Notes: generated from the sequence alone by a model not told the origin. Positions 30,371-39,625 are shown, counted from the stretch's first letter. The stretch: DNA of 64,000 nt from an uncultured Microbacterium sp. (GCF_947632095.1 NZ_CANROA010000006.1:1-64000), one strand, 5' to 3'. A program made the numbers and translations.

Positions 30371-31755
30371 GCAGAGCCCGAGCCAGGTGCGGCCCACCCG
30401 CTCGCGGGGTCAGCAGGCGCGGGAGCGGGGTTCGTCGGCGCCGGAGGTGCCGGAGGCGGCGGCGCCGGCTGCGCAGTCCGGGCCGTGTGCGCCGGATTCT
30501 GCGCCTGCCCGGCATACGGCGGGTACTGCGGCATCGGGGGCACGGGGTACTGCGGCGCGGAATACGGCTGATCCGCGTAGGACTGGGGCGGATAGGCCTG
30601 GGGCGGATACGGCTGAGGCCACCCGGCCGGTGCAGCGGCGTATCCGGGCATCTGCTTCGGCGGCGGCGCGCTGCTCACCGCACGCGCGGGGTCGACCGAG
30701 AACGGGTCGCCCAGCTGATCGGCGGGAACGCCCATGTCGCGCCGCTCCACATATCGGATCAGGCTGTGATCGAGGCCCTCGTAGCGCATGCGCGAATCGA
30801 GATAGAGGAAGACGCCGGCGGCGCACACCACGACGATGGCGATCGCCTGGAGCACGTAGACGAGCAGCTGCGGTGCGATGGTGCCGAGGAGGTAGATGGC
30901 GATGCCCGAAGCGTCCGTGGGACCGGTCGGGGAGATCACCGAGCCGACGAGGGAGCCGACCAGGGACAGCGGGATGCTGACCACGCTCACCGCGGCGCTC
31001 ATGATCGTGTTCACGAGGAAGATGACGCCGAATGTGTTCCAGAACCGGCCGCGCGTCAGTCGCCATGAGCGCACGAGGGCCGGTCGCAGGGCCTCGCGCT
31101 CGAGGACGAGCACCGAGGGAACGAGAACGAGCTTCGTGCTCAACCAGATCCACAGGGGGATCGCGCCCAGCACGACGATGATGCCGATCAGCACGGCCAG
31201 CCCGACGCCCGCGCCGTCTCCGCCCACGCCCGCCACGACGCCCAGCGCGATGATGCCGCCGATCACGGCCAAGATGATGAGGGCTGCGAGGGTCTGCAGC
31301 ACGCTCCAGCCGATCAGGCGCCACAGCGACGGGCGCATCGTGCGCCACAGTTGACCGAGTCGGGGCTTGTCGCCGAGTGCCGCATAACCGATGTTCGCGG
31401 CGATCACGCCCTGCATGACGGCCGTGAACCCGAGGCCGACGAAGCTCATCGCCAGAACGACGATCCCGTTGATCGCGATCGTTCCCCACATGACCGGCAG
31501 GAAGTCCGGGTCGGACGGCGACAGGGACTCCAACCGCAGGAAGGTGGCGATCGCGACACCGCCCACGACGACGAGCGTGATCACCGCGATGACGAGCTGC
31601 AGCACGATCGCGAAGCCGAACAGCACCTTGGGGTTGTGCCGGAGAGCGGCGAAGGGCTTTCCGATCAGGGCCCCGAAGGTCAGAGGGTGAAGGGGGATCA
31701 GACCGGGCTTCGGAGCCGGTGTCCATCCCTGCGTGTTCATATTCTGTGCGCTCAA
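30367..31755 (-). CDS. polytopic membrane protein with proline-rich tail (GDPD membrane-domain type)
   Basis: A 462-residue membrane protein with about six hydrophobic segments between 45 and 335, of the type annotated as glycerophosphoryl diester phosphodiesterase membrane-domain proteins. A C-terminal tail of about 110 residues is rich in Pro, Tyr, Gln and Ala (PYPPQAYPPQSYADQPY), likely a disordered cytoplasmic interaction tail. TTG 31755 is chosen because GGAGGGA lies 5 bases upstream; ATG 31740 is an in-frame alternative but too far from that site. First gene of the DUF4129-DUF4350-MoxR-DUF58 operon, divergent from mtrA (173 bases between). Confidence 0.8.
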   Translation of the reverse strand: MSAQNMNTQGWTPAPKPGLIPLHPLTFGALIGKPFAALRHNPKVLFGFAIVLQLVIAVITLVVVGGVAIATFLRLESLSPSDPDFLPVMWGTIAINGIVVLAMSFVGLGFTAVMQGVIAANIGYAALGDKPRLGQLWRTMRPSLWRLIGWSVLQTLAALIILAVIGGIIALGVVAGVGGDGAGVGLAVLIGIIVVLGAIPLWIWLSTKLVLVPSVLVLEREALRPALVRSWRLTRGRFWNTFGVIFLVNTIMSAAVSVVSIPLSLVGSLVGSVISPTGPTDASGIAIYLLGTIAPQLLVYVLQAIAIVVVCAAGVFLYLDSRMRYEGLDHSLIRYVERRDMGVPADQLGDPFSVDPARAVSSAPPPKQMPGYAAAPAGWPQPYPPQAYPPQSYADQPYSAPQYPVPPMPQYPPYAGQAQNPAHTARTAQPAPPPPAPPAPTNPAPAPADPASGWAAPGSGSA

Positions 31756-31928
31756 GACGCTCCCTCCGATGCTGCAGAATCCATCGTGTCACATCCTCCG
31801 ATGCCCGCCGGGAAATCACGCCGAGCCGCTTCCGTGATCGAAACGTTGTCATGAAGTACGCTGAAGGGAATCGCGCCGTCCCGGATGAGGGTCGGGGCGC
31901 ATGGCAAGAAAGATGAGGCTGGGACCAG

Positions 31929-32609
31929 ATGACCTCACGGATCCTCGTGGTCGACGACGACACCGCGCTCGCCGAGATGATCGGCATCGTGCTGAGAACC
32001 GAGGGGTTCGAGCCGGTGTTCTGCGCCGACGGCGCCCAGGCGGTCGACGAATGGCGTGCACAGCGCCCTGATCTCGTCCTGCTCGACCTCATGCTCCCGG
32101 GCATGGACGGCATCGAGATCTGCACGCGCATCCGCGCCGAGTCCGGCATCCCGATCATCATGCTCACCGCACGCGGAGACACCGCCGACGTGGTCCGCGG
32201 CCTCGAAGTGGGCGCTGACGACTACATGGTCAAGCCCTTCAACCCGAAGGAGCTCGTCGCCCGCATACGCACCCGCCTGCGACCCGTCGCCGAGACGACC
32301 AGCGAGGTGCTGCGCATCGGAGACCTCGTGGTCGACGTCGACGCGCATGAGGTGCGCCGCGGCACCACGCCGATCGCCCTGACGCCACTGGAATTCCAGC
32401 TGCTCGTGGCGCTCGCATCCAAACCCCAGCAGGTGTTCTCCCGCGAGATGCTCCTCGAGCAGGTATGGGGCTACCACTACAAGGCCGATACTCGCCTCGT
32501 GAACGTGCACGTCCAGCGCCTGCGCGCGAAGGTCGAGCTCGATCCGGACGCTCCGAAGATCGTCATGACCGTGCGCGGCGTGGGGTACCGGGCCGGAAGC
32601 GTCATCTGA
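31929..32609 (+). CDS. mtrA: response regulator MtrA
   Basis: A 226-residue OmpR/PhoB-family regulator. The receiver domain has the acidic pocket (VVDDD), phospho-acceptor Asp53 (LLDLMLPGMDG), Thr80 and Lys102 (VKPFNPKEL). The winged-helix domain (about 130-226) has QVFSREMLLEQVWGYHYKADTRLVNVHVQRLRAKVE, highly typical of MtrA. It regulates cell-wall and division genes and replication-linked targets in actinobacteria. The order mtrA-mtrB-lpqB is conserved. Shine-Dalgarno is weak; start is ATG 31929. Confidence 0.97.
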   Translation: MTSRILVVDDDTALAEMIGIVLRTEGFEPVFCADGAQAVDEWRAQRPDLVLLDLMLPGMDGIEICTRIRAESGIPIIMLTARGDTADVVRGLEVGADDYMVKPFNPKELVARIRTRLRPVAETTSEVLRIGDLVVDVDAHEVRRGTTPIALTPLEFQLLVALASKPQQVFSREMLLEQVWGYHYKADTRLVNVHVQRLRAKVELDPDAPKIVMTVRGVGYRAGSVI

Positions 32610-32619
32610 GGGGCCGACG

Positions 32620-34320
32620 TTGACCGCGACGACGGCGACGACGACCACTGTCGCGCTGTGGCGCGATTGGCGGGGGTGGTCCTCGAGCATCACCACCCTG
32701 TGGCGCCGCTCGTTGCGCTTCCGCATCATCTCGATCACCGTGGTGCTCACTTCGTTCGCGATCTTCGTCACGAGCCTGACCATGTCGCTCGTGATCCAGA
32801 ACAATCTCTTCGAGTCACGCCGGGACGAGGTCCTCAGCGACTCCCTGAGTGCCGTCGCCGCGGCCCAGCGCAACCTCGATTCGGCCGCGGTCTCCGATGA
32901 CCCCTCGGCCGCACGCGGGCTGTGGGCCGATGTGCAGGACACGATTCCACGCGCGGCGTCCTCCACGCACATCGCCGTCTTCCCGATCGATGAGCTTCCC
33001 GTGGGCAGCGGCGTGCGCGCCTTCACGACGGACCTCGACGTCGACCTGCTCAGCGCCGGGCTGCGCGAGAGCGTCGTCTCGTTCCCGGAGCGCCAGTCCT
33101 GGCAATCGATCGCGCTGACGCTGTCCGACGGGACCACCGCGCCGGGCATCGTCGTGGGCCAGCAGATGTTCATGCCCGAGGTCGGCGCGTTCGAGGTGTA
33201 CATCGCCTACGACCTCGCCGACTCCGAGCGAACGCTCCAGTTCGTGCAGAGCACCCTGTGGGCGGCCGGCCTCATCCTCATCGCGCTCATCGCCGGGATC
33301 TCCTGGGTCGTGATGCGCTCGGTCTCGCGCCCGATCATCGAAGCGGCGCGCACCAGCGCCCGGCTCGCCGCGGGTGACCTCGAGGTGCGCCTCCCCGTCT
33401 ACGGAGAGGACGAGCTCGCGACGCTCGCGACCTCCTTCAACGCCATGGCCGACAGCATCGAGGCGCAGATCAAGGAACTCGGCGAACTGTCGCTGGTGCA
33501 GCAGCGCTTCGTCTCCGACGTCTCGCACGAACTGCGCACGCCGCTGACCACGATCCGGTTGGCCGCCGACATGCTCAACGACCAGCGGCACGCCTTCGAC
33601 GCGACGACCAACCGCACGGCCGAGCTGCTGCACACTCAGGTCCAGCGCTTCGAGACGCTGCTGAGCGACCTGCTCGAGATCAGCCGGTACGATGCGGGCT
33701 CCGTGCAGCTCGAGCTCGAGGCCACGAGCCTGGCCGAAGTCGCCGAGGACATCATCGGACAAATGCTGCCGTTGGCGGAGAGCCGCGGCTCCGAGCTGCG
33801 CCTGGTCGCCCCCGGCGGGTATTCGCACGTCGACATGGATCCGCGCCGTGTGCGCCGGGTCCTGCGCAACCTCGTCGGCAACGCGATCGAGCACGGCGAG
33901 GGGCATCCGATCGTCGTCACGGTCGACAGCAACCCGTACACGGTCGCCGTCGGCGTGCGCGACTACGGTCTGGGAATGGATCCGGACAACGCCCAGCGGG
34001 TATTCGACCGGTTCTGGCGGGCGGATCCGTCGCGCCAGCGGACGATCGGCGGCACTGGGCTCGGCCTCTCGATCGCGTTGGGCGATGCCCGACTGCACGG
34101 CGGCACCCTCGAGGTCTGGTCGGAGCGCGGCGCCGGTACGAACTTCGTGCTGACGCTGCCGCGGGTTCCGGGCACCCACGCCGCGGACGGCCCCGTCCCA
34201 GTGCACCCCGAGGACGCTCTGGCGGACGTCATGGGGCCCGCAGACGCGGACCCCGCGACCGAGCTGCGCGAGGTCTACTTCACCGAGACGATCCCGACGA
34301 TCGAGGAGGGGACCTCATGA
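32620..34320 (+). CDS. mtrB: sensor histidine kinase MtrB
   Basis: A 566-residue membrane kinase. Helices lie at about 34-58 and 212-232 around an extracytoplasmic sensor domain; a HAMP domain (233-285) follows, then the H-box with His303 (FVSDVSHELRTPLTT), the N-box (RNLVGNAIEHGEG), and the G-boxes (DYGLGMD; GGTGLGLSIALGDARLHGG). A C-terminal extension rich in Asp/Glu/Pro follows. It phosphorylates MtrA; LpqB modulates it in mycobacteria. The TTG start has GAGGGG 7 bases upstream. The stop overlaps lpqB (ATGA). Confidence 0.96.
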   Translation: MTATTATTTTVALWRDWRGWSSSITTLWRRSLRFRIISITVVLTSFAIFVTSLTMSLVIQNNLFESRRDEVLSDSLSAVAAAQRNLDSAAVSDDPSAARGLWADVQDTIPRAASSTHIAVFPIDELPVGSGVRAFTTDLDVDLLSAGLRESVVSFPERQSWQSIALTLSDGTTAPGIVVGQQMFMPEVGAFEVYIAYDLADSERTLQFVQSTLWAAGLILIALIAGISWVVMRSVSRPIIEAARTSARLAAGDLEVRLPVYGEDELATLATSFNAMADSIEAQIKELGELSLVQQRFVSDVSHELRTPLTTIRLAADMLNDQRHAFDATTNRTAELLHTQVQRFETLLSDLLEISRYDAGSVQLELEATSLAEVAEDIIGQMLPLAESRGSELRLVAPGGYSHVDMDPRRVRRVLRNLVGNAIEHGEGHPIVVTVDSNPYTVAVGVRDYGLGMDPDNAQRVFDRFWRADPSRQRTIGGTGLGLSIALGDARLHGGTLEVWSERGAGTNFVLTLPRVPGTHAADGPVPVHPEDALADVMGPADADPATELREVYFTETIPTIEEGTS

Positions 34321-36035
34321 CACGCGCCCGTCGAGGGATGCTCACCACTGTGATCGCGACATTCGCGGTGATCCTCGTCGCGTGCTCGGGACTGCCCGTG
34401 CGCGGTGAGGTCCGCCCCGGACTCGCGCTGGACGAGGCCGATGTGCTGCCCGACATCAGCCAGATCGCCTCCGATCCGATGGTCGGCGCCAGCGCGGAGG
34501 AGATGGTCGAGGGATTCCTCGATGCGGCGCTGACCCCCACGAACAGCTGGGAGATCGCGCGGAAGTTCCTCAGCCCCGAGTTCGCCGCCATCTGGAAGCC
34601 CAGCGTCAACGTGACGATCGATGCGAGCGCTGCCACCCGGGAGTTCGCGGACGACCTTCCGGAGGACGACGACGAGTCCGTCGAAGGGCAGGTGCGCGTC
34701 ACGATCGATCAGATCGCCACGCTCGATTCCTCCGGCGTCTACACGGAGGTCGCCGGTGACGCGGCCGTCGCGGTCTTCGAGCTGGCACGCAACGAGGACG
34801 GCGAGTGGCGCATCACGAGCGCCGCGAACGGCATCGTCCTCGACGCCGACGCCTTCACCCAGGTCTATCGCCGCCACGCTCTGCAGTACTTCGACCAGAG
34901 CTGGTCGCACCTGATCCCCGACGTGCGCTGGTTCCCCCGACGCGCGCAGATCGCCACGACGCTGACGCAGGAGCTGCTGGAGGGATCGCCCAGCGCCTGG
35001 CTGGAGCCGGCGGTGCGCAGCGCCTATCCGAGCGATGTCACCCTGGCCCGCGACGCGGTCCCGATCAATGCGGAGAAGGTCGCAACGGTCGAGCTGACGG
35101 CGCCGGCGCAGACGCTCGGATCCACCGAGCTCGCCCGCATGCGCACACAACTGGAGGCGACGCTGCGCAGCGCGGGTGTGCTCGAGGTGCGCCTGCTCGT
35201 GAACGGCCGCGATCTCGAAGCCGGCCGCACTGCGCTGGCACCCACCGCGGTAGACACGGGGCCCGTCGTGCTCACGGACGACTCGTTCGGCGGCTACGTG
35301 GGGGATGAGATCACCCCCTATGAGGGCATCACCGCCGCGGTGGTCGAGCTCGCCTCCTCGGTCGTCGCGGTCGATGTTTCGGATGACGGAGCGCGAGCCG
35401 CTGTCCAGCTCGATACCCGGGGCGTGTACACGGTCGCCGATGGCCGCGTCGACCAGCTCGACGCCCGTCCCGGTCTCATCGCCCCCTCCATGGATCCCTA
35501 CGGCTACACATGGACGGTTCCGGCCTCGTCACCGGCCGCGCTCATCGCATGGCGCCCGGACGTCACGGAAGCACCGATCGCGAATGCGTTCCCCGGGACC
35601 TCGTCGATCTCCCACCTGCGGGTCTCCTCCGACGGGGTGCGTCTCGTCGCGGTTGTGACTGTGGGGGGCCAGCGCTGGGCCGCGGCCTCGGCGATCCTGC
35701 GAGAGGCCGACAACACGCCCATCGGCCTCGGCCCCGTGCAGCTGATCGCCCAGCTCGATGACGTCACCGACGTGCTCGCCGTGTCGTGGGTGGGGGAGGA
35801 CCGACTGAGCGTGCTGACCTCGATGGACGGCCGACGCAGCGTTCTGACGCAGGACATCGGCGGTCCGGGCGCCTATGCCGGGGCACCGAGCGATGCCGTG
35901 ATGCTCTCGGGCGGCGCGAAGACCTCCGCGGTGCGGATCCTCGCCGCCGACGGCGTGCTGTTCGCGCAGCGGGGGACCACCTGGCAGATGGGCCTGGTGG
36001 GTGTGAGAGTCCTCGGAACCCACGCCGGGCAGTGA
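34317..36035 (+). CDS. lpqB: lipoprotein LpqB
   Basis: A 572-residue lipoprotein: signal peptide with lipobox VILVAC (lipidated Cys23), then a GerMN-type domain (about 190-330: LTQELLEGSPSAWLEPAVRSAYP... and a LLVNGRDLEAG segment) and a C-terminal beta-propeller-like region. LpqB interacts with the MtrB sensor domain in mycobacteria and modulates MtrA phosphorylation. ATGA overlap with mtrB confirms the operon. Length agrees with the family. Confidence 0.95.
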   Translation: MTRARRGMLTTVIATFAVILVACSGLPVRGEVRPGLALDEADVLPDISQIASDPMVGASAEEMVEGFLDAALTPTNSWEIARKFLSPEFAAIWKPSVNVTIDASAATREFADDLPEDDDESVEGQVRVTIDQIATLDSSGVYTEVAGDAAVAVFELARNEDGEWRITSAANGIVLDADAFTQVYRRHALQYFDQSWSHLIPDVRWFPRRAQIATTLTQELLEGSPSAWLEPAVRSAYPSDVTLARDAVPINAEKVATVELTAPAQTLGSTELARMRTQLEATLRSAGVLEVRLLVNGRDLEAGRTALAPTAVDTGPVVLTDDSFGGYVGDEITPYEGITAAVVELASSVVAVDVSDDGARAAVQLDTRGVYTVADGRVDQLDARPGLIAPSMDPYGYTWTVPASSPAALIAWRPDVTEAPIANAFPGTSSISHLRVSSDGVRLVAVVTVGGQRWAAASAILREADNTPIGLGPVQLIAQLDDVTDVLAVSWVGEDRLSVLTSMDGRRSVLTQDIGGPGAYAGAPSDAVMLSGGAKTSAVRILAADGVLFAQRGTTWQMGLVGVRVLGTHAGQ

Positions 36036-36112
36036 TTCTGCACCGCGAGTGATCTTCCACAGATCGCGCGAATAGAACCGGGCCGGCGTCGTCTCCCCGC
36101 GACACTCGAGCC

Positions 36113-36769
36113 ATGGACGATTCTCCGCGATGGGCCCGGCTGATCGACGAGGTCGCGGCTTTCGCTGTGTCCGGATGCTGCGCCGGCTGCGATATCCCCG
36201 GCACACTGCTGTGCCCGCCGTGCCGTCGGGCACTCACTCAGGCGCCTCAGAAGCGCACGACTCCGACTGGCTTGCCGGTCGTCGCCGCGCTGACCTACGA
36301 GGGCGTCGCGGCCCGGTGTATCCGGCGCATCAAGGAGGACGGCGAGACGGTTCTCGCCCGTCCCCTCGGCTCCGCGCTCGCCGCGGCGGCGCGGGAACTG
36401 CCGCCGGGACAGGGCTTCGTGCCGGTGCCGACATCGCGGTCGGCCTTCCGGAAACGGGGATATCGTGTGCCGGAGCTGCTCATGCGCCGTGCGGCGTTGC
36501 CGGTCGATCGCCGATTGCGCTCCGTGCGGCGCATCGCGGATCAGCGGGAGCTCGGCGTCGCCGAACGCGCGCGGAACGTCTCCCGCAGCATGGTGGCGCG
36601 ACACGCCCGGGTGGAGTGCGATGTGGTCGTCGTCGACGACGTGATCACGACCGGCGCGACGCTCGATGAGGCCGCCAGAGCCCTGGAATACGCGGGTTTT
36701 CGCGTGCGCGGTGCACTCGTTCTGGCCGCGACGCCGCGCCATCGGGATGACGCGGAAAATACCTGGTGA
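36113..36769 (+). CDS. comF: ComF-family phosphoribosyltransferase-like protein
   Basis: A 218-residue protein with an N-terminal Cys cluster (C22, C23, C26, C34, C37), likely a zinc finger, and a phosphoribosyltransferase fold whose PRPP loop VVVVDDVITTGAT is at 171-183. FVPVPTSRSAFRKRGYRVPELL is also typical. ComF is tied to DNA uptake in naturally competent bacteria, but the actinobacterial role is unclear. Gene order lpqB-comF-hpf-secA is conserved. A GACACT 6 bases before the ATG and no Shine-Dalgarno suggest a leaderless start. Confidence 0.9.
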   Translation: MDDSPRWARLIDEVAAFAVSGCCAGCDIPGTLLCPPCRRALTQAPQKRTTPTGLPVVAALTYEGVAARCIRRIKEDGETVLARPLGSALAAAARELPPGQGFVPVPTSRSAFRKRGYRVPELLMRRAALPVDRRLRSVRRIADQRELGVAERARNVSRSMVARHARVECDVVVVDDVITTGATLDEAARALEYAGFRVRGALVLAATPRHRDDAENTW

Positions 36770-36776
36770 ATGACGG

Positions 36777-36805
36777 GTGACATCGTGGCGAACGAGGACT
36801 ACGGT
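36777..36805 (+). promoter_or_regulatory. SigA-type promoter of hpf
   Basis: GTGACA (36777-36782) and TACGGT (36800-36805) are 17 bases apart. A leader of about 55 bases follows, with an AAGGAGG ribosome site close to the ATG at 36867. Confidence 0.55.
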
Positions 36806-36866
36806 GGGGTGCACAAGGCGACCACGGTCCGCCCTTGGCCGGGAGGACCGGGACAAGGAGGCAGCA

Positions 36867-37526
36867 ATGGAAACGAGCATCGTTGGCGTCGGAGTGGGGA
36901 TCACCGATCGCTTCCGAACCGTTGTCGAAGAGAAGATCGCCCGCGTCCAGCAGCTGGCGCCCAAGGCGCAGCGCATCGACGTGAAGGTCACGCACCGTGC
37001 CTACCGCGGCGGCCGGGTTCCCGACGAGACGGTTGAGATCACGCTGGTCGGCAAAGGCCCGGTCATCCGAGCCGAGGCCGTGGACGGCGACAAGTTCGTG
37101 GCGCTGGATCTCGCGATCGACAAGCTGGCGGGGCAACTTCGCCGAGCGAAGGAGAAGCGGATCGACGGTCGCCAGCACCCCCGCGGTGCCCACCTCGACA
37201 AGGGCAGCGGCTCGCTGGCCGGCATCGACGTGCAGCCCGCCTCGGTCGACGTGCTCGAGGCCGTGGCCACCGGTGCCGTCCCTGTCCAGGCGGAGGAAGA
37301 GGAAGAGGTCTACTCGCCCGTCGTCATCCGGACGAAGGAATTCGACGCCGAGTGGATGACGGTCGAAGAGGCCGTCGATCGCATGGAGCTCGTCGGACAC
37401 GACTTCTTCCTGTTCATCGATGCCCGAAGCGACCGGCCGAGCGTCGTCTACCGCCGTAAGGGCTGGGACTACGGCGTGATCGCGCTCACGGCGGAGACCG
37501 CCGCCGCAGCAGTGCTCGCATCCTGA
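36867..37526 (+). CDS. hpf: ribosome hibernation-promoting factor, long form
   Basis: A 219-residue long HPF. The N-terminal S30AE domain (about 1-105; IVGVGVGITDRFRTVVEEKI, VTHRAYRGG) binds the 30S mRNA channel. The C-terminal dimerisation domain (about 150-215; VVIRTKEFDAEWMTVEEAVDRMELVGHDFFLFID, VVYRRKGWDYGVIAL) joins two ribosomes into 100S particles in stationary phase. Start has a near-perfect AAGGAGG. Followed by a 13-bp terminator hairpin. Confidence 0.96.
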   Translation: METSIVGVGVGITDRFRTVVEEKIARVQQLAPKAQRIDVKVTHRAYRGGRVPDETVEITLVGKGPVIRAEAVDGDKFVALDLAIDKLAGQLRRAKEKRIDGRQHPRGAHLDKGSGSLAGIDVQPASVDVLEAVATGAVPVQAEEEEEVYSPVVIRTKEFDAEWMTVEEAVDRMELVGHDFFLFIDARSDRPSVVYRRKGWDYGVIALTAETAAAAVLAS

Positions 37527-37538
37527 TCCGATATGATC

Positions 37539-37568
37539 GAACGCCCGCTCCGGACGGAGCGGGCGTTC
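37539..37568. terminator. hairpin after hpf
   Basis: A perfect 13-bp stem (37539-37551 with 37556-37568) closes a GGAC loop, 13 bases after the hpf stop and 22 before the stop of the convergent gene. Probably bidirectional. Confidence 0.8.
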
Positions 37569-37589
37569 TGCCGTGATGGGAACCCCGGG

Positions 37590-38909
37590 TCAGTCGAAGA
37601 TGCCGTCGAGGATGCTGCCGATGACGAGGCCGCCGAGGATACCGCTGGCGATGTCTCCGCCGCCGCCGCGTCGCCCGCCGCCCCAGCCGCCGCCGCCCCA
37701 GCCCTGATCCTGCGGGCGGGCCGAGTCGATGTCGCGCTGGGCGAGTTGCAGAGCCTCGGCGGCGAGCTGAGCGACGCGGCGGGAAGCGGCCAGCGCCTCC
37801 TCACGGCTCTGCTCCGGCTCGATCATGGCGGGGATGTCGATGCGCAGACGCTCGGCCTCGGCGAGGCGGGTGCGCGCATCGGCTCCGATCCAGCCGCGAT
37901 GGCCGGCGATCAGGCCTCGGGCGACGCCCAGCTGACGATCGGCGTCATCCAGCGCGTGCTGCACCTGCGCAACCGAGGGAAGCGGATTCTGGGCGCGGTA
38001 GTGCGCGTGGGCGATCGCCTCATCGAGATCGGTGTTCGCCGCACGCAGGCGGCTGAGCTCGGCGAAGGGGTCGTTGGCGGTGCCCGCCGGGGCGAGCGAA
38101 CTCAGCGTTTGCTGGAGTGCGCCGGCCGCGGTCGTGACCGCGGGCGTTCGCGGAGCGTTGCGCGCTGCGACGAGATCGGCGCGGGAATCGGCGACGACCT
38201 GGGCGAGTGTCGACTCGGCGCGCAGCGCCTCGATCTCGAAGTCCTCGACGGCGACGAGGATCGCCTCGGCGCGCCGGACGGCTTCGGTCGCGGTCTGCAG
38301 CGCGAGGTCGGCCTCCTCGTGCTGGCGGGCGGACCGGCGACGCTCGGCGACATCCGCGCCGTGCAGGGCGAAGGCGATCAGCTGCTCCGCCTCGCTCGCG
38401 CTGCTGCTGATCTGGTGCACGGCCGACTCCGCGTACCGGGAGGAGAGGCGCTCGATGATGGCGGAGGCTTGCGGGACGCGCGCGGAGAGCATTTCGGCGG
38501 ATGCCCTCACCTGAGCGCGCGCTTCGGGGGCTCGGCGCACGCGTGCCACGGCCTCGGCGAGCGCGCCGGTCTTCTCATCGAGCAGATCCTCGGCCCAATC
38601 GCAGAGCTGCGCGATGCGGGCGTTGCGGGTGCGCAGCTCCTCCGCGGTGTCGGGGATCTCGTCATGGTTCAGCTGATGCAGTTGGAAGGCCTCGCGCAGG
38701 TGCGTCGTGACCGAATCGAGCGCGGCTCGCAGATCGGCGGTGAAGGATGCTCCGAGTTCGGCCTCGGCGAAGGCGAGCTCGTCTCCGGCGGTGCGGATCC
38801 GTTCATCAGCGGAGACGAGGGCCTGCTCGGCCCTTCTGGCGAGATCCGCGTCCTGCGCTGCCCGAGCAGCTTCTTGTTCGCGTTTGCGCTTACCCCAGAA
38901 ACCAGCCAT
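37590..38909 (-). CDS. coiled-coil protein with glycine-rich tail
   Basis: A 439-residue, very Ala/Glu/Arg-rich protein predicted to be nearly all alpha-helical and coiled-coil (about 10-395), with few aromatic residues. It ends in a Gly-rich tail (QGWGGGGWGGGRRGGGG) and a short hydrophobic end (ASGILGGLVIGSILDGIF). The tail and helical region resemble the C-terminal part of actinobacterial TPM-domain proteins, but no TPM domain or signal peptide is present. Function unknown. TAGGAT, made in part from the PadR stop codon, lies 6 bases before its ATG. Confidence 0.75.
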   Translation of the reverse strand: MAGFWGKRKREQEAARAAQDADLARRAEQALVSADERIRTAGDELAFAEAELGASFTADLRAALDSVTTHLREAFQLHQLNHDEIPDTAEELRTRNARIAQLCDWAEDLLDEKTGALAEAVARVRRAPEARAQVRASAEMLSARVPQASAIIERLSSRYAESAVHQISSSASEAEQLIAFALHGADVAERRRSARQHEEADLALQTATEAVRRAEAILVAVEDFEIEALRAESTLAQVVADSRADLVAARNAPRTPAVTTAAGALQQTLSSLAPAGTANDPFAELSRLRAANTDLDEAIAHAHYRAQNPLPSVAQVQHALDDADRQLGVARGLIAGHRGWIGADARTRLAEAERLRIDIPAMIEPEQSREEALAASRRVAQLAAEALQLAQRDIDSARPQDQGWGGGGWGGGRRGGGGDIASGILGGLVIGSILDGIFD

Positions 38910-38915
38910 TCCTCG

Positions 38916-38921
38916 ATCCTA
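38916..38921 (-). promoter_or_regulatory. candidate -10 (TAGGAT) starting with the PadR stop codon
   Basis: Read on the minus strand, TAGGAT starts with the TAG stop of the PadR gene and lies 6 bases before the next ATG (38909). It repeats the arrangement seen at 382-387. Confidence 0.4.
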
Positions 38922-39509
38922 CTTTCCCGTTGCGAGGGCGGGGCGGCCGCGCTTGGGCCGTTCGGTCGCCAGGTGAAGATCCATCGTCTGGCGGGGCTCG
39001 CTGCTGAGGGCGTGCTCGACATGATCGAGCCACTGCAACTCGGCCTGTACGGCGAACCGCATGGAGTCGTTGACGAGGGAGCGGGCGAGGGCCTCGGGGT
39101 CCTCATCGCCCCGACGACCGGCGCTCTGCAGAGCGAGCAGGCGCCGGGTCGACTCCTCCCGCTGTGCGCGGAGAAGGTCGAGGGCATCGACTCCGGGGAG
39201 TGTCGCGGCGACGGCGACCTTCATCGCGAGCTCATCCCTCGTCCCCGATCCGCGCGGTACCGCGGTCGAGAACCAGCGCACGACCTCGGCGGTCCCGGCA
39301 TCCGTGATCTGCCAGTACACGTGCCCCTGGGAATCGGTGGAACCGCGCTCGACGAGGCCATCGCGCTCGAGTCTTTCCAACGTGTTGTAGATCTGTCCGA
39401 CGTTCACCGGCCACGTGGAGCCGGTTCTCCGGTCGAACTCGCTGCGCAACTGGTAGCCGTAGCACGGTCCCTGATCGAGGATCGCGAGCAGACTCTGACG
39501 CACCGACAT
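38919..39509 (-). CDS. PadR-family transcriptional regulator
   Basis: A 196-residue regulator. The winged-helix domain (about 1-85) has LLAILDQGPCYGYQLRSEF, VGQIYNTLERLERDGLVER and GHVYWQITDAGTAEV, all typical of PadR/Vir-like repressors. The C-terminal helical domain (about 95-180) would dimerise. The Arg/Lys-rich end is unusual but short. Start at ATG 39509 has GGAGG upstream; an ATG five codons earlier lacks a ribosome site. It lies upstream of the coiled-coil gene, its most likely target, with an AT-rich palindrome in front. Confidence 0.88.
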   Translation of the reverse strand: MSVRQSLLAILDQGPCYGYQLRSEFDRRTGSTWPVNVGQIYNTLERLERDGLVERGSTDSQGHVYWQITDAGTAEVVRWFSTAVPRGSGTRDELAMKVAVAATLPGVDALDLLRAQREESTRRLLALQSAGRRGDEDPEALARSLVNDSMRFAVQAELQWLDHVEHALSSEPRQTMDLHLATERPKRGRPALATGK

Positions 39510-39545
39510 GCGGCCTCCGTTCATCGAATCGTCAAGACTTTGCTG

Positions 39546-39558
39546 AGTATATAGATAC
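39546..39558. promoter_or_regulatory. AT-rich palindrome upstream of the PadR gene
   Basis: GTAT-ATAG-ATAC (39547-39558) is an inverted repeat in an AT-rich patch, overlapping TATACT on the minus strand (39551-39546), a possible -10 for the PadR gene. A PadR autoregulatory operator is the natural candidate. Confidence 0.4.
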
Positions 39559-39611
39559 GACGAAATGTCTTTTGGTGCCCCTGCGCAGTCGATCAGGATG
39601 TCACGGGCCGG

Positions 39612-39617
39612 TAACAT
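39612..39617 (+). promoter_or_regulatory. candidate -10 (TAACAT) upstream of secA
   Basis: TAACAT lies 8 bases before a short ORF (39626) and 72 bases before the secA GTG. If used, transcription starts almost at the ATG of the short ORF. The -35 region is poor. Confidence 0.35.
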
Positions 39618-39625
39618 GGGCGAGT

